In this document: positions 24,774 through 37,755 of the stretch, in pieces
How the letters are laid out: each line of letters opens with the position of its first letter
Position numbering within the stretch: the stretch's first letter is position 1
Source of the DNA: Hippopus hippopus
Lineage: Eukaryota > Mollusca > Bivalvia > Cardiida > Cardiidae
Direction: 5' to 3'
Length of the DNA: 64,000 nucleotides
Assembly (NCBI GenBank): GCA_946811185.2
Contig: OX328101.1
Span: 32,286,122 to 32,350,121 of the forward strand
Made by a program: the position numbers and the translations under genes
The notes under the pieces: model-generated
Told to the model about the DNA's origin: nothing
What the model saw: the letters and a program-made list of their open reading frames with translations, nothing else
Databases searched by the model: none

Positions 24774-26321
24774 AAGATTTATTTGAGTCGTTAAAAACGA
24801 CAAAATAAATCGACCAAAAAATTAATAGGACAACGTGTTACGCTCGCGTATTATCTAAAAATCGAATCAAAACGCGCCATCCTCTAAAAAAAAGAAAAAG
24901 TTTCTCAGGTAACATTTATCAGAACATCTGTGACAGTGCCCAGTGAATCTAATTTTTTTCCTCGAATATAGATTCGGCTTTTCATATGATAATAAAAGCC
25001 CAAACTGAAATAAAGACAACGTTATTTGATAACATAGCCATCAGCGAAACGATGTCGATTTGTTCGTTATTATCATTGAAGTTAAACTCTTGACTAAACA
25101 GTACTGTATACAAACGATCCTCAGGAGAAAGACTTTCGAAAACATTGTGAAGAAAGGGGGAAAAAATTGCTGGTCACCTGCATTTTCTCCTTTTCCCACA
25201 AATTTTTCTACCTTTGCAGGGAGAAATCTCGTAATGTTTGCCACTTTGAAAGTTGTCGTCTGCAAATGCTTTGAATTTGGACAAGTCTAAAAAAATTGTC
25301 GTTTGGAAGATACCCTCGTTCAGATGACCTTTTTTTCTCGTCTAGAAAGAGATCACTTTTGAAAATACTGCAACGAAAGGATAAAGTTCTACTTTTGTCA
25401 TGTGTCCACATACATTCATGTAAATTGTATTAAACCTTAATTGATTAAAGCTTGTTTTTCCCACTTCCAAGGATGTTTAAATCTTCGTATGATGCGATTT
25501 TTTTTAAGGTTGTTTTTTGCCCCATAGTCTGCTGAAAAAAAATGTGGGAAAAAAGACTCAAAGGGTTGCATTTGACTGGAAAAAAAGTTTCATCACAATG
25601 GATAGTGCAGACAAGAGTAGACTGCACGTATTGTGCAGCCTAATCTTGATCTACACTGTCCGCCATTGTATTCCAAAGGGGTAACTTTTCTTCGCTGTAA
25701 CCGTATTTTACCCTGAAGCTATTTAAAATCGAGCTGCAACAGCTTTCGTAAATAGAGTGTCAACTTACATGTCTACAGCCCTTAAAGGGGCCTTTTTAAA
25801 TTGCTGCGAATCTTTTTATTTTTTTAAACATTAATTGTTACAAAAAATAGACTTTGCTCTGCTACATGAACCAAATGGACGGTTACATCCAGTAATAGGT
25901 GCAAATTTGGTGTTCAAATAATTGGATGGTGGCTTTGCTATTGGTAACTCTGTCTCAGACTGAATTCTCTGCGAAGCTGGGTCGCTGTCACTAAAGGTTT
26001 TCTGTTGGCTTGGATGATAACAAGAAAGGATCTTTCCCTTTTTACCCCCACTATGCCGCCTGAAAAGTCTGCTGTTAAAAACTTGTCCAGGCTTCCGGTG
26101 ATAACACTTACATGACAAGGGTACCGCCAATATTCTGGCGAGTAGACCCATGCTCCTAAGTCCCAACTGCCCACCACTCTACTGCTTTCCATGATGATTT
26201 TTTATTATTTGCATTTGCTATATTTAATCACTAGAACTTCAGCTTTTCCAGTATAAGAAAAGATTTCAGGAATACCCATCACATGTCGGTTACATTTATG
26301 AAACAGGTTAGGGTAAAATAT
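24774..26321. other. Noncoding; MITE fragments
   Basis: M1 fragments occur at about 25110-25320 (CATTTTCTCCTTTTCCCAC, GGACAAGTCTAAAAAAATTG) and an M2 core at about 25600-25670. A pair of overlapping minus-strand open frames at 25831-26192 is not convincing as a gene. Confidence 0.4.
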
Positions 26322-26538
26322 TTAACCCTATACCAAACAGTCCCCGGTTTTAACGACCCTAAGAAGGAGCCTTTTGAAAACCTTTTAGGAAAAGGAGAAA
26401 ATGCTGGTAACCATCATTTTCTCCTTTTCCCACAAGGTTTTCTGCACTTTCACGGACAATTACCATCATTTCGGCAAAATTTTGTCATCTGCAAATGCTC
26501 TCAGTTTAGAACAGTCTAAAATATTGTCGTTTGGTTAA
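26322..26538. mobile_element. Palindromic MITE M1
   Basis: Left end TTAACCCTATACCAAACAG. The near-perfect central palindrome pairs GGAAAAGGAGAAAATGCTGG with its complement CCATCATTTTCTCCTTTTCC. The right end is GTCGTTTGGTTAAG. Confidence 0.65.
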
Positions 26539-27285
26539 GATTTAAATGGTTTGCAGGAGGATTTTGCTTGTCATGAAAGCTTATGTGTACCCCTGTGACT
26601 GTCTAAATACATCAATGAACCATACCGAATGAAAAAAAAAAATTCATGCAAAAGAATGGAATACTATTTGAAATATCTGGTTCTTGGGTTTCTGTAGGAT
26701 ATATATTTTAACGGCAATACTATTTTACTTGTTCATGTACAAGCACTCTAAGATCACACCAGGTGATACCCAGAAATGTACTTTATAAAATAATTTAACA
26801 CATAAATTTCTAACAAGCAATTCTTTTCTTGAACGATCCTGAGGAAGAAGACTTTGGAAAAAAATGTGAGAAGAGGAGACAATGTCGGTAACCACAATGT
26901 TTTCTACCATCACAAAGACTGAAATCAGTTGAACTAAAATCAATTTTGTCGTCAGCAAATCCTTTCAATTTGGTGACATCTAAAAATTTTGTCCTCTGGT
27001 AAAGAGTTAAGCAAGCCTGCGGCAGATGTGAAATTTTACAAAGCAGAAAGGTTTAACTTGCATGCCAAGGGACTTTATATAAAACAATGAAATTTATGAG
27101 GGCCGACTTCATAGTTTTTAGCAAATTACTACATGGTTAGATAAAAAAAAACTTTGTGTCACAATTTTTGCAAAATAAAAGTTGTTCCTTGACCTCACTT
27201 CTCGTAATGTCTGAATGGCACTGCTTTAGCTACGAGTATTTGTTTGCTTGCATGGTGTTTTAACGCCGTTTCAATATTATTTCAG
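26539..27285. other. Noncoding; decayed M1 copy
   Basis: A decayed M1 copy spans about 26820-27010 (GATCCTGAGGAAGAAGACTT to CTCTGGTAAAGAGTTAA). At 27253-27285 GTTTTAACGCCGTTTCAATA is the SINE 3'-end motif in inverted orientation. Confidence 0.35.
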
Positions 27286-27482
27286 GATTCATTCCTCTCT
27301 CACCGCTGACCATTGTTTCGACGATTGTTATGTAGGAAATCAGCCAGTGGCTTAGAAAGAATATTGTGTGGAGTACTGGTAAAAGAAAATCTAGAAAGCA
27401 TGGATACGTGCACGGGCTGCCGCGATATAACTGAAATAATGTTGAAAACGGCGTTAAACACTATACAACCAGTCAATCTATA
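27286..27482 (+). mobile_element. SINE, 5'-truncated copy
   Basis: The body begins ATTCATTCCTCTCTCACCGC and ends GTTGAAAACGGCGTTAAACA plus CAACCAGTCAATC. It matches the body and 3' tail of the full SINE at 62606-62931 but lacks the tRNA-like head. Confidence 0.7.
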
Positions 27483-28678
27483 CGAGTAGTTTAGGGCAGT
27501 AAAACATACAGTTTTGTTTTGATAAACGTCTGAAATAGATCTTTGATATTTTAGGCTGTACAGGCCAGTAAGTCTAAATTGTGGCTCGGACTGAAAGTTA
27601 TCAACTTATTCTACAAAAAATATTGACCTTTTACTCCCTTACTATGGACGGCATTTGAAAATATTGTGGAAGAGGTAGAATTTGCTAATTACAAGCATCC
27701 CTGGTTCCTGGATTTATGAACAGCAAATCTCTAGATCGATGCCGGCTTTTGGCGCTGGTCACGTGGAAGTGTCCTTCGGCAAGATATGACAAAACCACAG
27801 CCTAGTGGAGGTGAAACCCATCAAAAAGACATGCACAGGTGACCTGACGCTGTACACATGACTGAGACAATGTTTAAGTAGGCTTGACACACACTTAACC
27901 CGTTGCTAGACAAAAAAATGTTTGACCCGTCCAAACTGAAAACATTTGCAGACAAGAAATGTCGCTATTTTGAAACAAAGAGGTTTGTCTTAACATTGGA
28001 AGAAAACATTCTGGGAAAAGGGAAAAAAAAACTGGAATGATTACAGATATCTTACCAGTCAAGAGGCAGGGAACCGACAACAGAGGCGGGAGTGGGGGGG
28101 GGGGGGGGTTCGAAGACGGAAGACTTTTTTTAGAAAACATTAAAAACTCTTACCAAGATATCTAAAGAACGTTTGATGTACATTTAAAAAAAACTGCAAA
28201 ATGTTACCTTCATTATATTCATTATATTAGGTGTTCGATAACGCTTTTTTTAAGCTTAAAGCGGCAAATAAAGGGAAAGGTAGGGAGATATACAACATCA
28301 GTCAATAGGAGGCAGTTGCCAGTTATTTCCCTTGATACCTCTCCGCTACTTTATAGGCATTATCTTCCTCTAGGTGACGTTTTTTCAAATACAAAACTAT
28401 ATTAAGAAACTGTAATCACAGATGTGCAGTAAAACAATGGTATTTTGTAAAAACTATTTTTATCGTTTGAAATTATTGAGTTTTTGAGAAATTCGGAGCG
28501 AAACACCGTTTTCTGACGAAAAAATTGCTATATTTCAATAGTAATTGTGTGTAAATTTTTTTTTGGAAAGCAAAATATTACGCAAGCCTAAAATCTAAGT
28601 CACAAGCAAAACATAGTAAGCGCAAAATCTGTAAGTGAGGCAAGAAATGAAAAAAAAAACAACAAATAAATAAATAAA
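27483..28678. other. Noncoding
   Basis: A decayed M1 copy lies at about 27897-28140, containing a G-run near 28092-28108. Nothing else is supported. Confidence 0.35.
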
Positions 28679-28940
28679 TGAGCCATGCTTTGGTAAAAGG
28701 GGGCCTAATGCATCTCCGTGATGCATCATACCAAGCAAACCATCACATAAGTATGGATCCATAATAGCCAATTTTTTTAACAACTGACAAATCATGAGGT
28801 AGACTGGTTCTTTGACATACAGAAAATCGACCAATAGCGAAAAGTTTGGGTCCAGGTCAGCCTGCGCGGACTGCCCAGGATGACCTGGGTCGATACTTTT
28901 CGCAGATGCATTAAGCCCCCTTTTCACAGAGCATGACTCA
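28679..28940. mobile_element. MITE M4
   Basis: Left end TGAGCCATGCTTTGGTAAAA, right end TTTTCACAGAGCATGACTCA, core GTCAGCCTGCGCGGACTGCC. The long minus-strand open frame over it is a by-product of the repeat. Confidence 0.6.
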
Positions 28941-28988
28941 AATACATAAAATAAAAAAAAAAGGAAGCCAAATAACAAGAAATATCTT

Positions 28989-29195
28989 TTAACCCTTCTC
29001 CTGCTAAATAACTGAAATGAAACTTTCAAGCCGATAGTAAAACCCAAAATGTTGCAATTTTAAAGATACAGTTTAGGGAAAAATATCTCTGTATCGTACA
29101 CTGTAGATCCAAGATCAGATTGCACGTTCTGTTCAGTCTGATCTTGATCCATACTATCCGCAAAAAATGAGTCGCGCTTGGCAGCCTAAGGGCAA
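28989..29195. mobile_element. MITE M2, right end decayed
   Basis: Starts TTAACCCTTCTCCTGCTAAA, has the AGATCAGATTGCACGTTC/CAGTCTGATCTTGATCC hairpin and ends GGCAGCCTAAGGGCAA. Confidence 0.5.
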
Positions 29196-29565
29196 AAAAA
29201 GATTGACTTCGAAAGAGGGACTAGGATATAAATATTGAGCTTTGTATGTGCAGTGTTTTGAAAAAATCTGTTCGTTAGAAAAATTTGTGATATACGTCGT
29301 TAATTTGAAAAGAAATAGTAAAAATGAAAAAAATGCCATAAATTGCTTCTTTTTCCTCACTGGTTCGTGTATTGTTAAAAAGTGAATTTTTCAGCTATAT
29401 ACTTATCATAAATTATTTTTCAAGCCTAGATGGTAATCCAAATTATCATTGAAAAAAGAAGCGAAATTTTTGGTGTGATAAATGTGGCCGCAATTAGGCC
29501 AACAGAGTTCCGCCAAATGAACATGTCCACTTTTTTTTTTTAACCAATCGCAAAATACTATTCAT

Positions 29566-29795
29566 TCAAACCCTTTACCGCACAATGCCGACTTTTAACG
29601 ACCATGGGAAAGAGGCCTTTTGAAAACATTATGGGAAAAAGAGAAAATGCTGGTAACCAGCATTTTCTCCTTTTCCCACATTGTTTTCTACCCGATCAAA
29701 GAAAATTTGCACCATTTCAGACACAGTAAAATTGTCGTTTGCATATGCTTTCAATTTAGACAAGGCCACAATTTTGTCGTCTTGTAAAGGGTTAA
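29566..29795. mobile_element. Palindromic MITE M1
   Basis: CAAACCCTTTACCGCACAAT at the left and CTTGTAAAGGGTTAA at the right. The central palindrome GAAAATGCTGGTAACCAGC extends on both sides through AAAGAG/CTCCTTTT. Confidence 0.65.
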
Positions 29796-31439
29796 TTCGG
29801 GTATAACAATACCAAGGCCAAAGGCCAGTGTCGTCAGCTACGCCGAAACAAGGACCTAGTGGTAGTTAGGTTACCTTGTCTTTTTTTCTAGATGTCATTG
29901 GAATTCTATTTTTTTTTCTGTCTCATTTTATAATTGTGTTTTATCTCGTCTTTAACATTATTTCAGTAATATTACAGCGACAGATTGCTTATTCTGATAT
30001 TTTCCAAATGAAAAGGAAGACACTTTCATTTTCTACAAATATTATCTAGTCCACGTCCTCTTCGCATTCAGTTTTATATCTGCAATGAATCGTATAAGAC
30101 AGTACAGTCTATCTAGACAATGAAATTTCAGACTTGTCCAAATAGAAAGCATTTTCCCCTTTTCCCACAATGTTTTATAAAGCCTTCTTCTTTAGGGTCG
30201 CTAAAAGTCGGAATTGTGTGGTAAAGGGTTATCCGGAATATTCTTTAAAATACATGTATAGAAAGGTGTAGATCATTGATCAGACTGCACATTTTGTACA
30301 GTGTGATCTTGATCTATACTGTGTCAGCACCTTAGAGATCCTTCCTGAGAAAAAGCATAAAAATAATTTACAATCATCAAGATGACCACACGTGATATAG
30401 AACCCGACATCACTCTACAAAAACAGTATAATAGATCAACGTTTATAGCAATTTAAGATATAAGTTTCACTTTTAATACACATCTATACGGCAATTAACC
30501 CTTTACCAAACGACAAAATTCCAGGCTTGGCAAAATCGAAAGATTTTGTAGACGACAAACAAAACAGTTGTGACCCAAAAATAGAAATTCGCCTGTACGA
30601 AGGATAGAAGACATTGTGGAAAAAGGAGAAAATGCTGTTTATCGGTATTTTCTCATTTTTCCACAATGTTTGAAAAGGGACCTTTCTTTACAGTCATCAA
30701 AACTGGAGATCGCGTATAATAAAAGATTAACCCTTCGATCAAATGAACAAGAGAAACTGGTATTTTTTCAGTCAGTTCTAAAACATTCTTACATACATAT
30801 TTATGATTTCTATTTGTAAGAATACTTTGCAAAAATTCTCGGATAGTATAGATCCCGTAGATCCAAATCAGAGTGCACAGAACTTGCTAGAACGTGCTAA
30901 TCTTGAATCTAGAGTGTCCTTAAGAACAGAAATTATACTGGTCTTCCTTATCATTAATTAATAGACGTCAAGACATCTTGGAATAAATTTGCAGCAGGCC
31001 CTATTTAAAACACTTTTGTAAAATAATGATAGGATTGATACAAATGTAATTATGGAAACTTTTTACAAGAGGAGAAATTGTCCATTCACCTTTTGTCATG
31101 ATGTTTCAGAGGAAAATCCAGCCTGAAGACGAGAAAAATCGTTCAGTAGTAAAAGCAGTTAACTGGTAAATGTTGTTTTACGTTGGACACTAGATCCAAA
31201 TTAGACGAGTTTTAGTATTATTTCACGTTGATCATGACTATTAAAGCCATCTGTTTTGTCGTGGTTAAATTACAGTTAAAGATAGAGTTACAGTTTTTGA
31301 TTAAACATGATCTCACAATGATCTCAACCGCCGTAACAGCAGCTCAATCAATGAATTTCGAAAGAAAAAAGAAACGAAAAGTATATCGCTTGGACTTCAA
31401 ATATCGAACGACAAAATTTTGAAACCTGTCTAAGTGGCC
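29796..31439. other. Noncoding; M1 MITEs
   Basis: It includes a half M1 copy at about 30125-30232 ending GTGTGGTAAAGGGTTA, an M1 at 30495-30730, and M2 core traces at about 30270-30330 and 30850-30920. Confidence 0.4.
30495..30730. mobile_element. Palindromic MITE M1
   Basis: TTAACCCTTTACCAAACGAC at the left; the right edge is TTAA at 30727-30730. The hairpin GGAGAAAATGCTGTTTATCG has mismatches, suggesting an older copy. Confidence 0.55.
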
Positions 31440-31580
31440 ATGCCTGTTACACTGTAACTGACAGTGACTTATAGGCCCATGGGGCCGGGTGTATGTTTGT
31501 CATAAATTTTGTCACCTTTTTTGTATGCTATTCTGTACACATGTCACTATAATAAACAATTTACTTACTTACTTACAGGG
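31440..31580 (+). mobile_element. Possible non-LTR retrotransposon 3' tail
   Basis: GGCCATGCCTGTTACACTG through AATAAACAATTTACTTACTT has a simple TTAC repeat tail directly after an AATAAA-like string, as in several LINE/SINE 3' ends. No reverse transcriptase is seen next to it. Confidence 0.35.
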
Positions 31581-32310
31581 ACTTGAAACTAGATTTCGCT
31601 TTGGAAGTCTTTTTTAAAACGCAACAAAGATTGCTAATTTTCGTTCGCGTGAAAAGATGGCGTTTGAATTAAAGCACTGATAGAAAAACATGTAGAAAAC
31701 ACGAAGAATTTCCGAGGTTTTCTTTTTATAATTTTACTGTAAGATTTCCCGTTCCCTAGGTAACAGTATAGCCGTTGTTGGATAAGAAGAGATTAACACC
31801 TTGAACATTACAACACAGATGGTTCCCGAGCTCAATGTTAGAGTCGACTACCATGGTTTTGAAGGTCGTGATTTCGAGTCTCACCGGAGACATTTTTTTA
31901 GCCTAATGTTGTTGTTTTTGGTACGGTTGGTGTTGTTTTTCCCCTATTAGGAGTGAAAAATCGCGTCCTTATGATCTTTCCTTACTAATATTAACTTTCT
32001 CCTCTCCCCCCTCCCCTAAAAATTGGGTTAAAATATGATTTGTTGTCCCTTCAAGTAAATTTTCAGTATTTCCAAAGACGTGATTCAGCCGGTTCTCTTT
32101 ACTTACTCTGAGAAAAGGGATCGCCTGACACAAATACGTCCTTGTTTATACTACGCCCCCCAAAAAAGTGAATGAGAAATTTCAAATTAAATTTAACCCT
32201 TACAGCGCCAATGGCGAAAACATGGACTTTTGTTGATGCCATAGATCAAACCAGAATATGCAGTTCTGTCTTGATTTTATACACGCCTTTGGCACAGAAA
32301 GATTTTGATT

Positions 32311-32580
32311 AATGAGCAATGCTCTGTTAAAAGGGGGCTTAATGCATCTGCGAAAGGTATCAACCCATATCAGCCTATACAGTCCGCGCAGGCTGACATG
32401 GGTCGAAACCTTTTCCTATTCGTAAATTTTCTGAATGTCCAAAGACCAGTCTACCTTCAGATTGAGTCAAGTGTTAGAACAAACGGATTTTACGGATCTT
32501 TAACTATATGATAACTTACTTGGTATAACGCATCATAGAGATGCTTTAAAGCCCCTTCTCTTAGAGCACGACTCAAATAT
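32311..32580. mobile_element. MITE M4, rearranged copy
   Basis: Opens ATGAGCAATGCTCTGTTAAA and closes TTAGAGCACGACTCA. The AGCCTATACAGTCCGCGCAG core sits unusually close to the left end, so the element looks inverted internally relative to its neighbour. Confidence 0.5.
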
Positions 32581-32582
32581 AT

Positions 32583-32847
32583 ATGAGCCATGCTCTGACA
32601 AAAGGGGGCTTAATGCATCTCCGTGATGCATGATACCATGCAATCGATCACATAATTATTGATCCAAATTAGCAACATTTTTCAACAACCGACATAATCA
32701 TGATCTACACTGGTCCTTGGTCATACAGAAAATTGACTAATAGCGAAAAGTTTCGGCCCAGGACAGCCTGCGCGAACTGCGCAGGCTGACCTGGGTCGAT
32801 ACTTTTCGCAGATGCATTAAGCCCCCTTTTCACAGAGCATGGCTCAT
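32583..32847. mobile_element. MITE M4, best-preserved copy
   Basis: Inverted termini ATGAGCCATGCTCTGACAAA and TTTTCACAGAGCATGGCTCAT. The core palindrome GACAGCCTGCGCGAACTGCG is followed by CAGGCTGACC. Confidence 0.7.
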
Positions 32848-34014
32848 ATGTATATGCATTGCCCTAAAAGGCATGGGTAGCGGTTTGGCCAGAAGTTACA
32901 TTTATTGCAGAAATTCCTCTCCTGGCAATTTGCTCTCCACATGTCTATATTAGTATAAAATTTGCATATTTAACTTTCATTCGTGTTAATTAACAAACTT
33001 TTTCAACAGTTGTCTTTAGTCGCCAACTGCAAATTATGCTAAGTCTCGATGAGCTATTTAAAGTGCAAAAAGAATTTAAGAGCAAAGGTCCTTCAACAGG
33101 TAAAAACTGAACTCTCTAGCGCACCTGGTTATCAGCGCATCGCGGAAGTACTCAAGCAGTAAAGCGTTTGGCGAGTGATATTCGAGCTCATCAGACGCTT
33201 TTAATTCCAGCATTTACATTTAAAAAAAAAAAAACTACCCACCTATTCACATATTAAAAAACAAAACTCGGACAGTTTATTTTCTTGAATACCAGTCTTC
33301 TATTCTAAACCCATCATTGAGTTTAACTCTTTACTGGACAAAATTTTAGACCTGTCCAAACTCAATGCATTTGCTGACAAAATAAATGCGTCTCAAATGA
33401 TGAGATTTAGCTTTGACATGGCAGTAAACGTTGTGGTAAAAATGAGAAGATGCTTGTAATCAGCATTTTGTCCTTTTCCCCACAAAAGTTTTTAACAGGT
33501 TTCTCCTTAAGGGTCGTTTAAAAACGTGTTTGTTTGGTTGAGGGTTAAAGATCTTTATCAAGCTTTGCTATCGATATTTCATTTTGTATGGTTTCGTTAT
33601 CTCCGAATACGCCTCTCACGCACATACCCCTCTTTTGTATGCAAATTGGATACAATTTGGCTTTACAGTTCAATATGTTTTTTTTTTTTGAAAGATGATA
33701 AAGATGTCTTTTTTTCATACATTTATTTATTTGCTTATTATTCCTTTTCTTCTTTACATCAATTAACTTGTTTCATATTTATTTTCATTCATATGTACAT
33801 GTGTAGACATTTTCGAATATATTGATTTATTTACCTAGGAATGCCTTGCCCCTTTTCTTTCAATGCTTAATACTCCTGTAAATAATTGTAAATCAAAAGG
33901 TTATGATACTTTCCTTTGAAAGCGTTCTTGTAAAAAACTGCTCAGTGTAAGCGACTTCTCATTTGAAACGAAGTTTCGCTCGAGTCGTATTCTTAATTCT
34001 ACGAGTAAACGTCA
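32848..34014. other. Noncoding; one M1 MITE
   Basis: Nothing coding recognised apart from the M1 element at 33323-33548. Confidence 0.4.
33323..33548. mobile_element. Palindromic MITE M1, decayed
   Basis: TTAACTCTTTACTGGACAAA at the left and TTTGGTTGAGGGTTAA at the right, with an imperfect central hairpin. Confidence 0.5.
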
Positions 34015-34265
34015 TGATTAGATGAAATGAAGACCATGGACTTAAAGTCCTTTTCCATTAGAATGCCATCAACATAGGTAAAGGCATATAGGTTCAAAGA
34101 GGTTTTCTTTTAGAGTACCGTCAACAAAATTATTTCAGGTCATGGAGGCTTACAAAGAGTTTCTATAAGGGCACTATCAACATAATATAAGAACTATAGA
34201 GGCTCAAAGAGGATTCATATAAGAGAACAGTTCAAGCATTAAGACAAAGAGGCTTAAACGGTCAA
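34015..34265. repeat. Degenerate satellite of roughly 55-65 bp units
   Basis: Repeated CAAAGAGGTTTTCTTTTAGA, GTACCGTCAACA and GAGGCTCAAAGAGG strings at a period of about 60 bases. This is the same family as 42750-43950 and 63320-63640. Confidence 0.55.
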
Positions 34266-34540
34266 ATTCAATAAAAAGTTGCAATTCCAAATTGTAGATT
34301 TGATGAAGATAGACATTTGCTTATTGACATTTTCCTTTTAACATGGAGTATATTAAACTGTCGAGATATGTTTTGCAAAGTGTCTTCATCATCAAAGATT
34401 GGGAACAAATTCTTTTCTTGTATTACAAGCAGCCTACATGAAATCGTCGGAAATGTTTGTTACAATTTGTATATAAAACAATTGAAGAACATCTTAAAAC
34501 AGAAACTTTTTATTCAGTGCTAACAGAACTGGAAATCAAA

Positions 34541-36237
34541 GACAAGAGGGCCATGATAGCCCTGAAGTCGCTCACCTGAGTCTTTTGACCATACATGACC
34601 CATTTTCAATCTCTTTCGAGATATTATGACAAACAATCTACCAAGCTTTCATAATAATGGCCTCTAGGTTGTGAAAATTTGGCCTCTAGACTGTACACTA
34701 CCTTTTTTAAGAATTTCCCTCAGTGATCTTCTTTTTAGCCAAAAATAGCCCATTTTCCCACTGTAGACATTATCAAAGCAAAGATTCTGATCATCTTTCA
34801 TTAGTACTGGACAGAAAATGTGGCATCTAGAGTGCACACAAGGTTTTTCAAAGATTTAACATGGCGACCTAGTTTTTTACCCAATGTTACCCATTTTCAA
34901 TTTCATCATATTGATTATCAAGAAAAACATTCTGACTGATTTTCACAAGGATTGGAGAAAAAATATTGACTCTAAAGCTACACAAGCTTTTTTAAAGATT
35001 TGATCTGATGACCTTGTTTTTGATCCCATGTGACCCTTTTCAAACTGGTCCGAGATATGATCAAGGAAAACATTCTGACCAAGTTTCATGAGTATCAGAC
35101 TGAAAATGAAGTCTCTAGAGCATACACAAGGTTTTTCTAAGAGTTGATCTTCTGACCTAGCTTTTGACCCGACCTGACCCATTTTCAAACTTATCCGAGA
35201 TATCGTCAAGACAAACATTCTGACCAACTTTCAAGAGTTTTGGACTCAAAATGTGGCCTCTAGAGCGTACACAAGGTTTTTCTAAGATTTGACCTAGTGA
35301 CCTAGTTTTTGACCTAAACTGACCCATTTTTGAACTTGTCCGAGATATCATAAAGACAAACATTCTGACCAATTTTCAAGAGTTTTGGACTGAAAAAGTG
35401 GCCTCTAGAGCATACGCAAGGTTTTTCTTGGTTTTGACCTAGTGACCTAATTTTTGACCATACATGACCCATTTTCAAACTGGTCCGAGATATCATCAAG
35501 ACAATTATTCCGACCAATTTTCAAGAGTTTTGGACCGAAAATATGGCCTCTAGATTGTACATAAAAATTTTCTAAGTCACGACCTAGTGACCTAGTTTTG
35601 ACCTGACCTGACCAATTTTCGAGCCTACCTGAGATATCATCAAGATAAAATTCTGACAAAATTTTAAGAGTTTTGGACCGAAAATTTGACCTTTAGAGCG
35701 TTTTTTCTATGATTTAACCTAGTGACCTAATTTTGGACCATATATGACCCACTTTTGATCTCGTCCGAGATATCATCAAGACAAACATTCTGACCAACTT
35801 TCAAGAGATTTGGACTTACAGTGTGGCCTCTAGAGCATACACAAGGTTTTTCTAAGAGTTGACCTTCTGACCTAGCTTTTGACCCGACCTAACCCATTTT
35901 CAAACTCATCCGAGATATCATCAAGACAAACATTCTGACCATTTTTCAAGAGTTTTGGACTGAAAATGTAGCCTCTAGAGTGTATTCAAGGTTTTTTTTA
36001 AGATTTGACCTAGTCACCTAGTTTTTGTCCCGACCTGACCCATTTTAAAAGTCATCCGAGATATCATAAAGACAAAAATTCTGACTAAGTTTCATGAGTA
36101 TCGGACCGAAAATGTGGCCTCTAGAGCGTACACAAGGTAAATGTTGACGACACATGACACACGACGCACCAAACACGACGGACACAGCACAATCACCAAA
36201 GCTAACCTTGAGCACTTCCTGCTCAGGTGAGCTAAAA
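34541..36237 (-). mobile_element. Tandem-core HINE/pearl-like element C, different core
   Basis: On the minus strand it starts TTTTTAGCTCACCTGAGCAG and ends GGTGAGCGACTTC, AGGGCTATCATGGCCCT and CTTGT: subterminal inverted repeats plus a terminal hairpin. This is the architecture of the elements at 8161 and 10246 with unrelated sequence inside. The body is about ten copies of a unit of about 155-160 bp (GACCCATTTTCAAAC, GAGATATCATCAAGACAAAC, GGCCTCTAGAGC, GTGACCTAGTTTTTGACC). The several minus-strand open frames here are repeat artefacts. Confidence 0.65.
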
Positions 36238-37189
36238 AGCAAAAATATCGATATTGGCAGACTATTATACGGAACACACGTATGAAGTTTCATAAATTTT
36301 CGTCTACGAGTTTGAGTTAAAGAGATATTGATCCATAATGGAAGTATACATGAAGCCCCCTTCTTCTATGTCACCGTATTATATCAAAAAAGCAAAAGAA
36401 AAATAAATATCGGCTGACATCATAAGGAACGCCTGTATGAATTTCTATTAATTTTTGTCAAGGATTTTAGAAGATATCTGTCCGGAAAGACGGACAAACA
36501 GATGGTCATTGGTCCATGAAGAAATTATACATTTAACCCCCTTTTTTCATGACATGGCATTTCATGAAATAAAAACAAATAAGTATTGTCTGCGGCTTGT
36601 GATAAACAACATCAATATGAAGTTTCATAACATTTTGTCCTGTATTTAAAGAGATATTGGTCCATAATGAAAATATAAGTCAAGCCCCCTATTTCCATGA
36701 CACGATATTTAATCAAAATAGCTAAAATAATGATACTGGCGGACTATCATAAGGAACACACGTATGAAGTTTCATAAATTTTCGTCAAGGATTTTGAATT
36801 AAAGAGATACTGATCCATAATAGAAATATACATGAAGCCCCTTTTTTCTATGACACCGTATTTTATATAAAAAAAAAAAAAAAAAAAAAGGAAAAAAATA
36901 TCGGCGGACATCATAAGGAACACCTGTATGAATTTCTATTAGTTTTTGTCAAGGATTTTAGAAGATATCTGTCCGGAAAGACGGACGAACAGACAGTCAT
37001 TGGTCCATGATGAAATTATACATTTAGCCCCCTTTTTTTCATGACATGGCATTTCATGAAATAACAACAAATAACTGTTGTCTGTGGCTTGTGATAAACA
37101 ATATAAAGATGAAGTTTCATGACATTTTGTCCTGTAGTTAAAGAGATATTGGTCCATAATGAAAATATACGTCAAGCCCCCTTGAACAA
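36238..37189. repeat. Two-copy repeat, unit about 480 bp
   Basis: GGCAGACTAT...GGAACACACGTATGAAG at 36256 and again (GGCGGACTAT) at 36739, each followed by AAAGAGATA-TGATCCATAATG and CCATGACATGGCATTTCATG blocks. Both lie between element C and the block at 37190 and may belong to one composite element. Confidence 0.5.
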
Positions 37190-37755
37190 AAAATTCACTC
37201 TATATACCTTTATGTCCTACTTTGTGACCCCCGGGGCAGGGCAAATTTGGACCCCAGGGCCATCATTTGAACAAACTTGGTAGAGGTTCACCAGGAGATT
37301 ATCCATACAAATTATCAAAACTCTAGGCCTTCTAGTTTCAGACAAGATTTTCACAGTTTACTCTATATACGATTTTGCCCAAATTTGTGACCCCTGGGGC
37401 GGGGCCAATTTTGACACCAGGGGTATCATTTGAACAATATTGTTAGAGGACCACTAGAAGATACTACATACCAAATATCAAAGCTCTGGGCTTTCTAGTT
37501 TCAGACAAGAAGATTTTTAAACATGTTGTAAATTTCCCCTTTTTTGTTGCCGTGGCAACCAGAGTTAATGGGTTAATTCAATTCTTTTAACAACTTTGGT
37601 AGAGCTTCACCCAAGGAACAAACCTGCCAAGTTTCAACATGATTGGCCCACCGGTTTAGGAAGAGATGTTTAAAGGAATTGTGGACAGACGGACGGACAG
37701 ACAGACGGACAGATGGACGCCGGACAAAGACTTCGTGCTCAGGTGAGCTAAAAAA
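37190..37755 (-). mobile_element. Terminal part of another AGCTCACCTGAGC-ended element
   Basis: The right edge reads GTGCTCAGGTGAGCTAAAAA, preceded by GGACAGACGGACGGACAG tracts, i.e. the 5' end of a minus-strand element with the same terminus as element C. The body holds two related GTGACCCCCGGGGC/GTGACCCCTGGGGC blocks. The matching opposite end is not obvious. Confidence 0.5.

Noticed and set aside
25831..26192. Overlapping minus-strand open frames of 111 and 84 codons with a GTAAGT-like donor at 26106-26111
   Set aside because: No recognisable domain, no matching exon nearby, and composition not distinct from surrounding noncoding DNA; kept only as a weak possibility of a lone exon.
28595..29047. 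150-codon minus-strand open frame
   Set aside because: It runs through an M4 MITE and part of an M2 MITE; the reading is a by-product of repeat sequence.
34943..35659. Series of similar minus-strand open frames
   Set aside because: Translations of the approximately 155-bp repeat units of a noncoding element.
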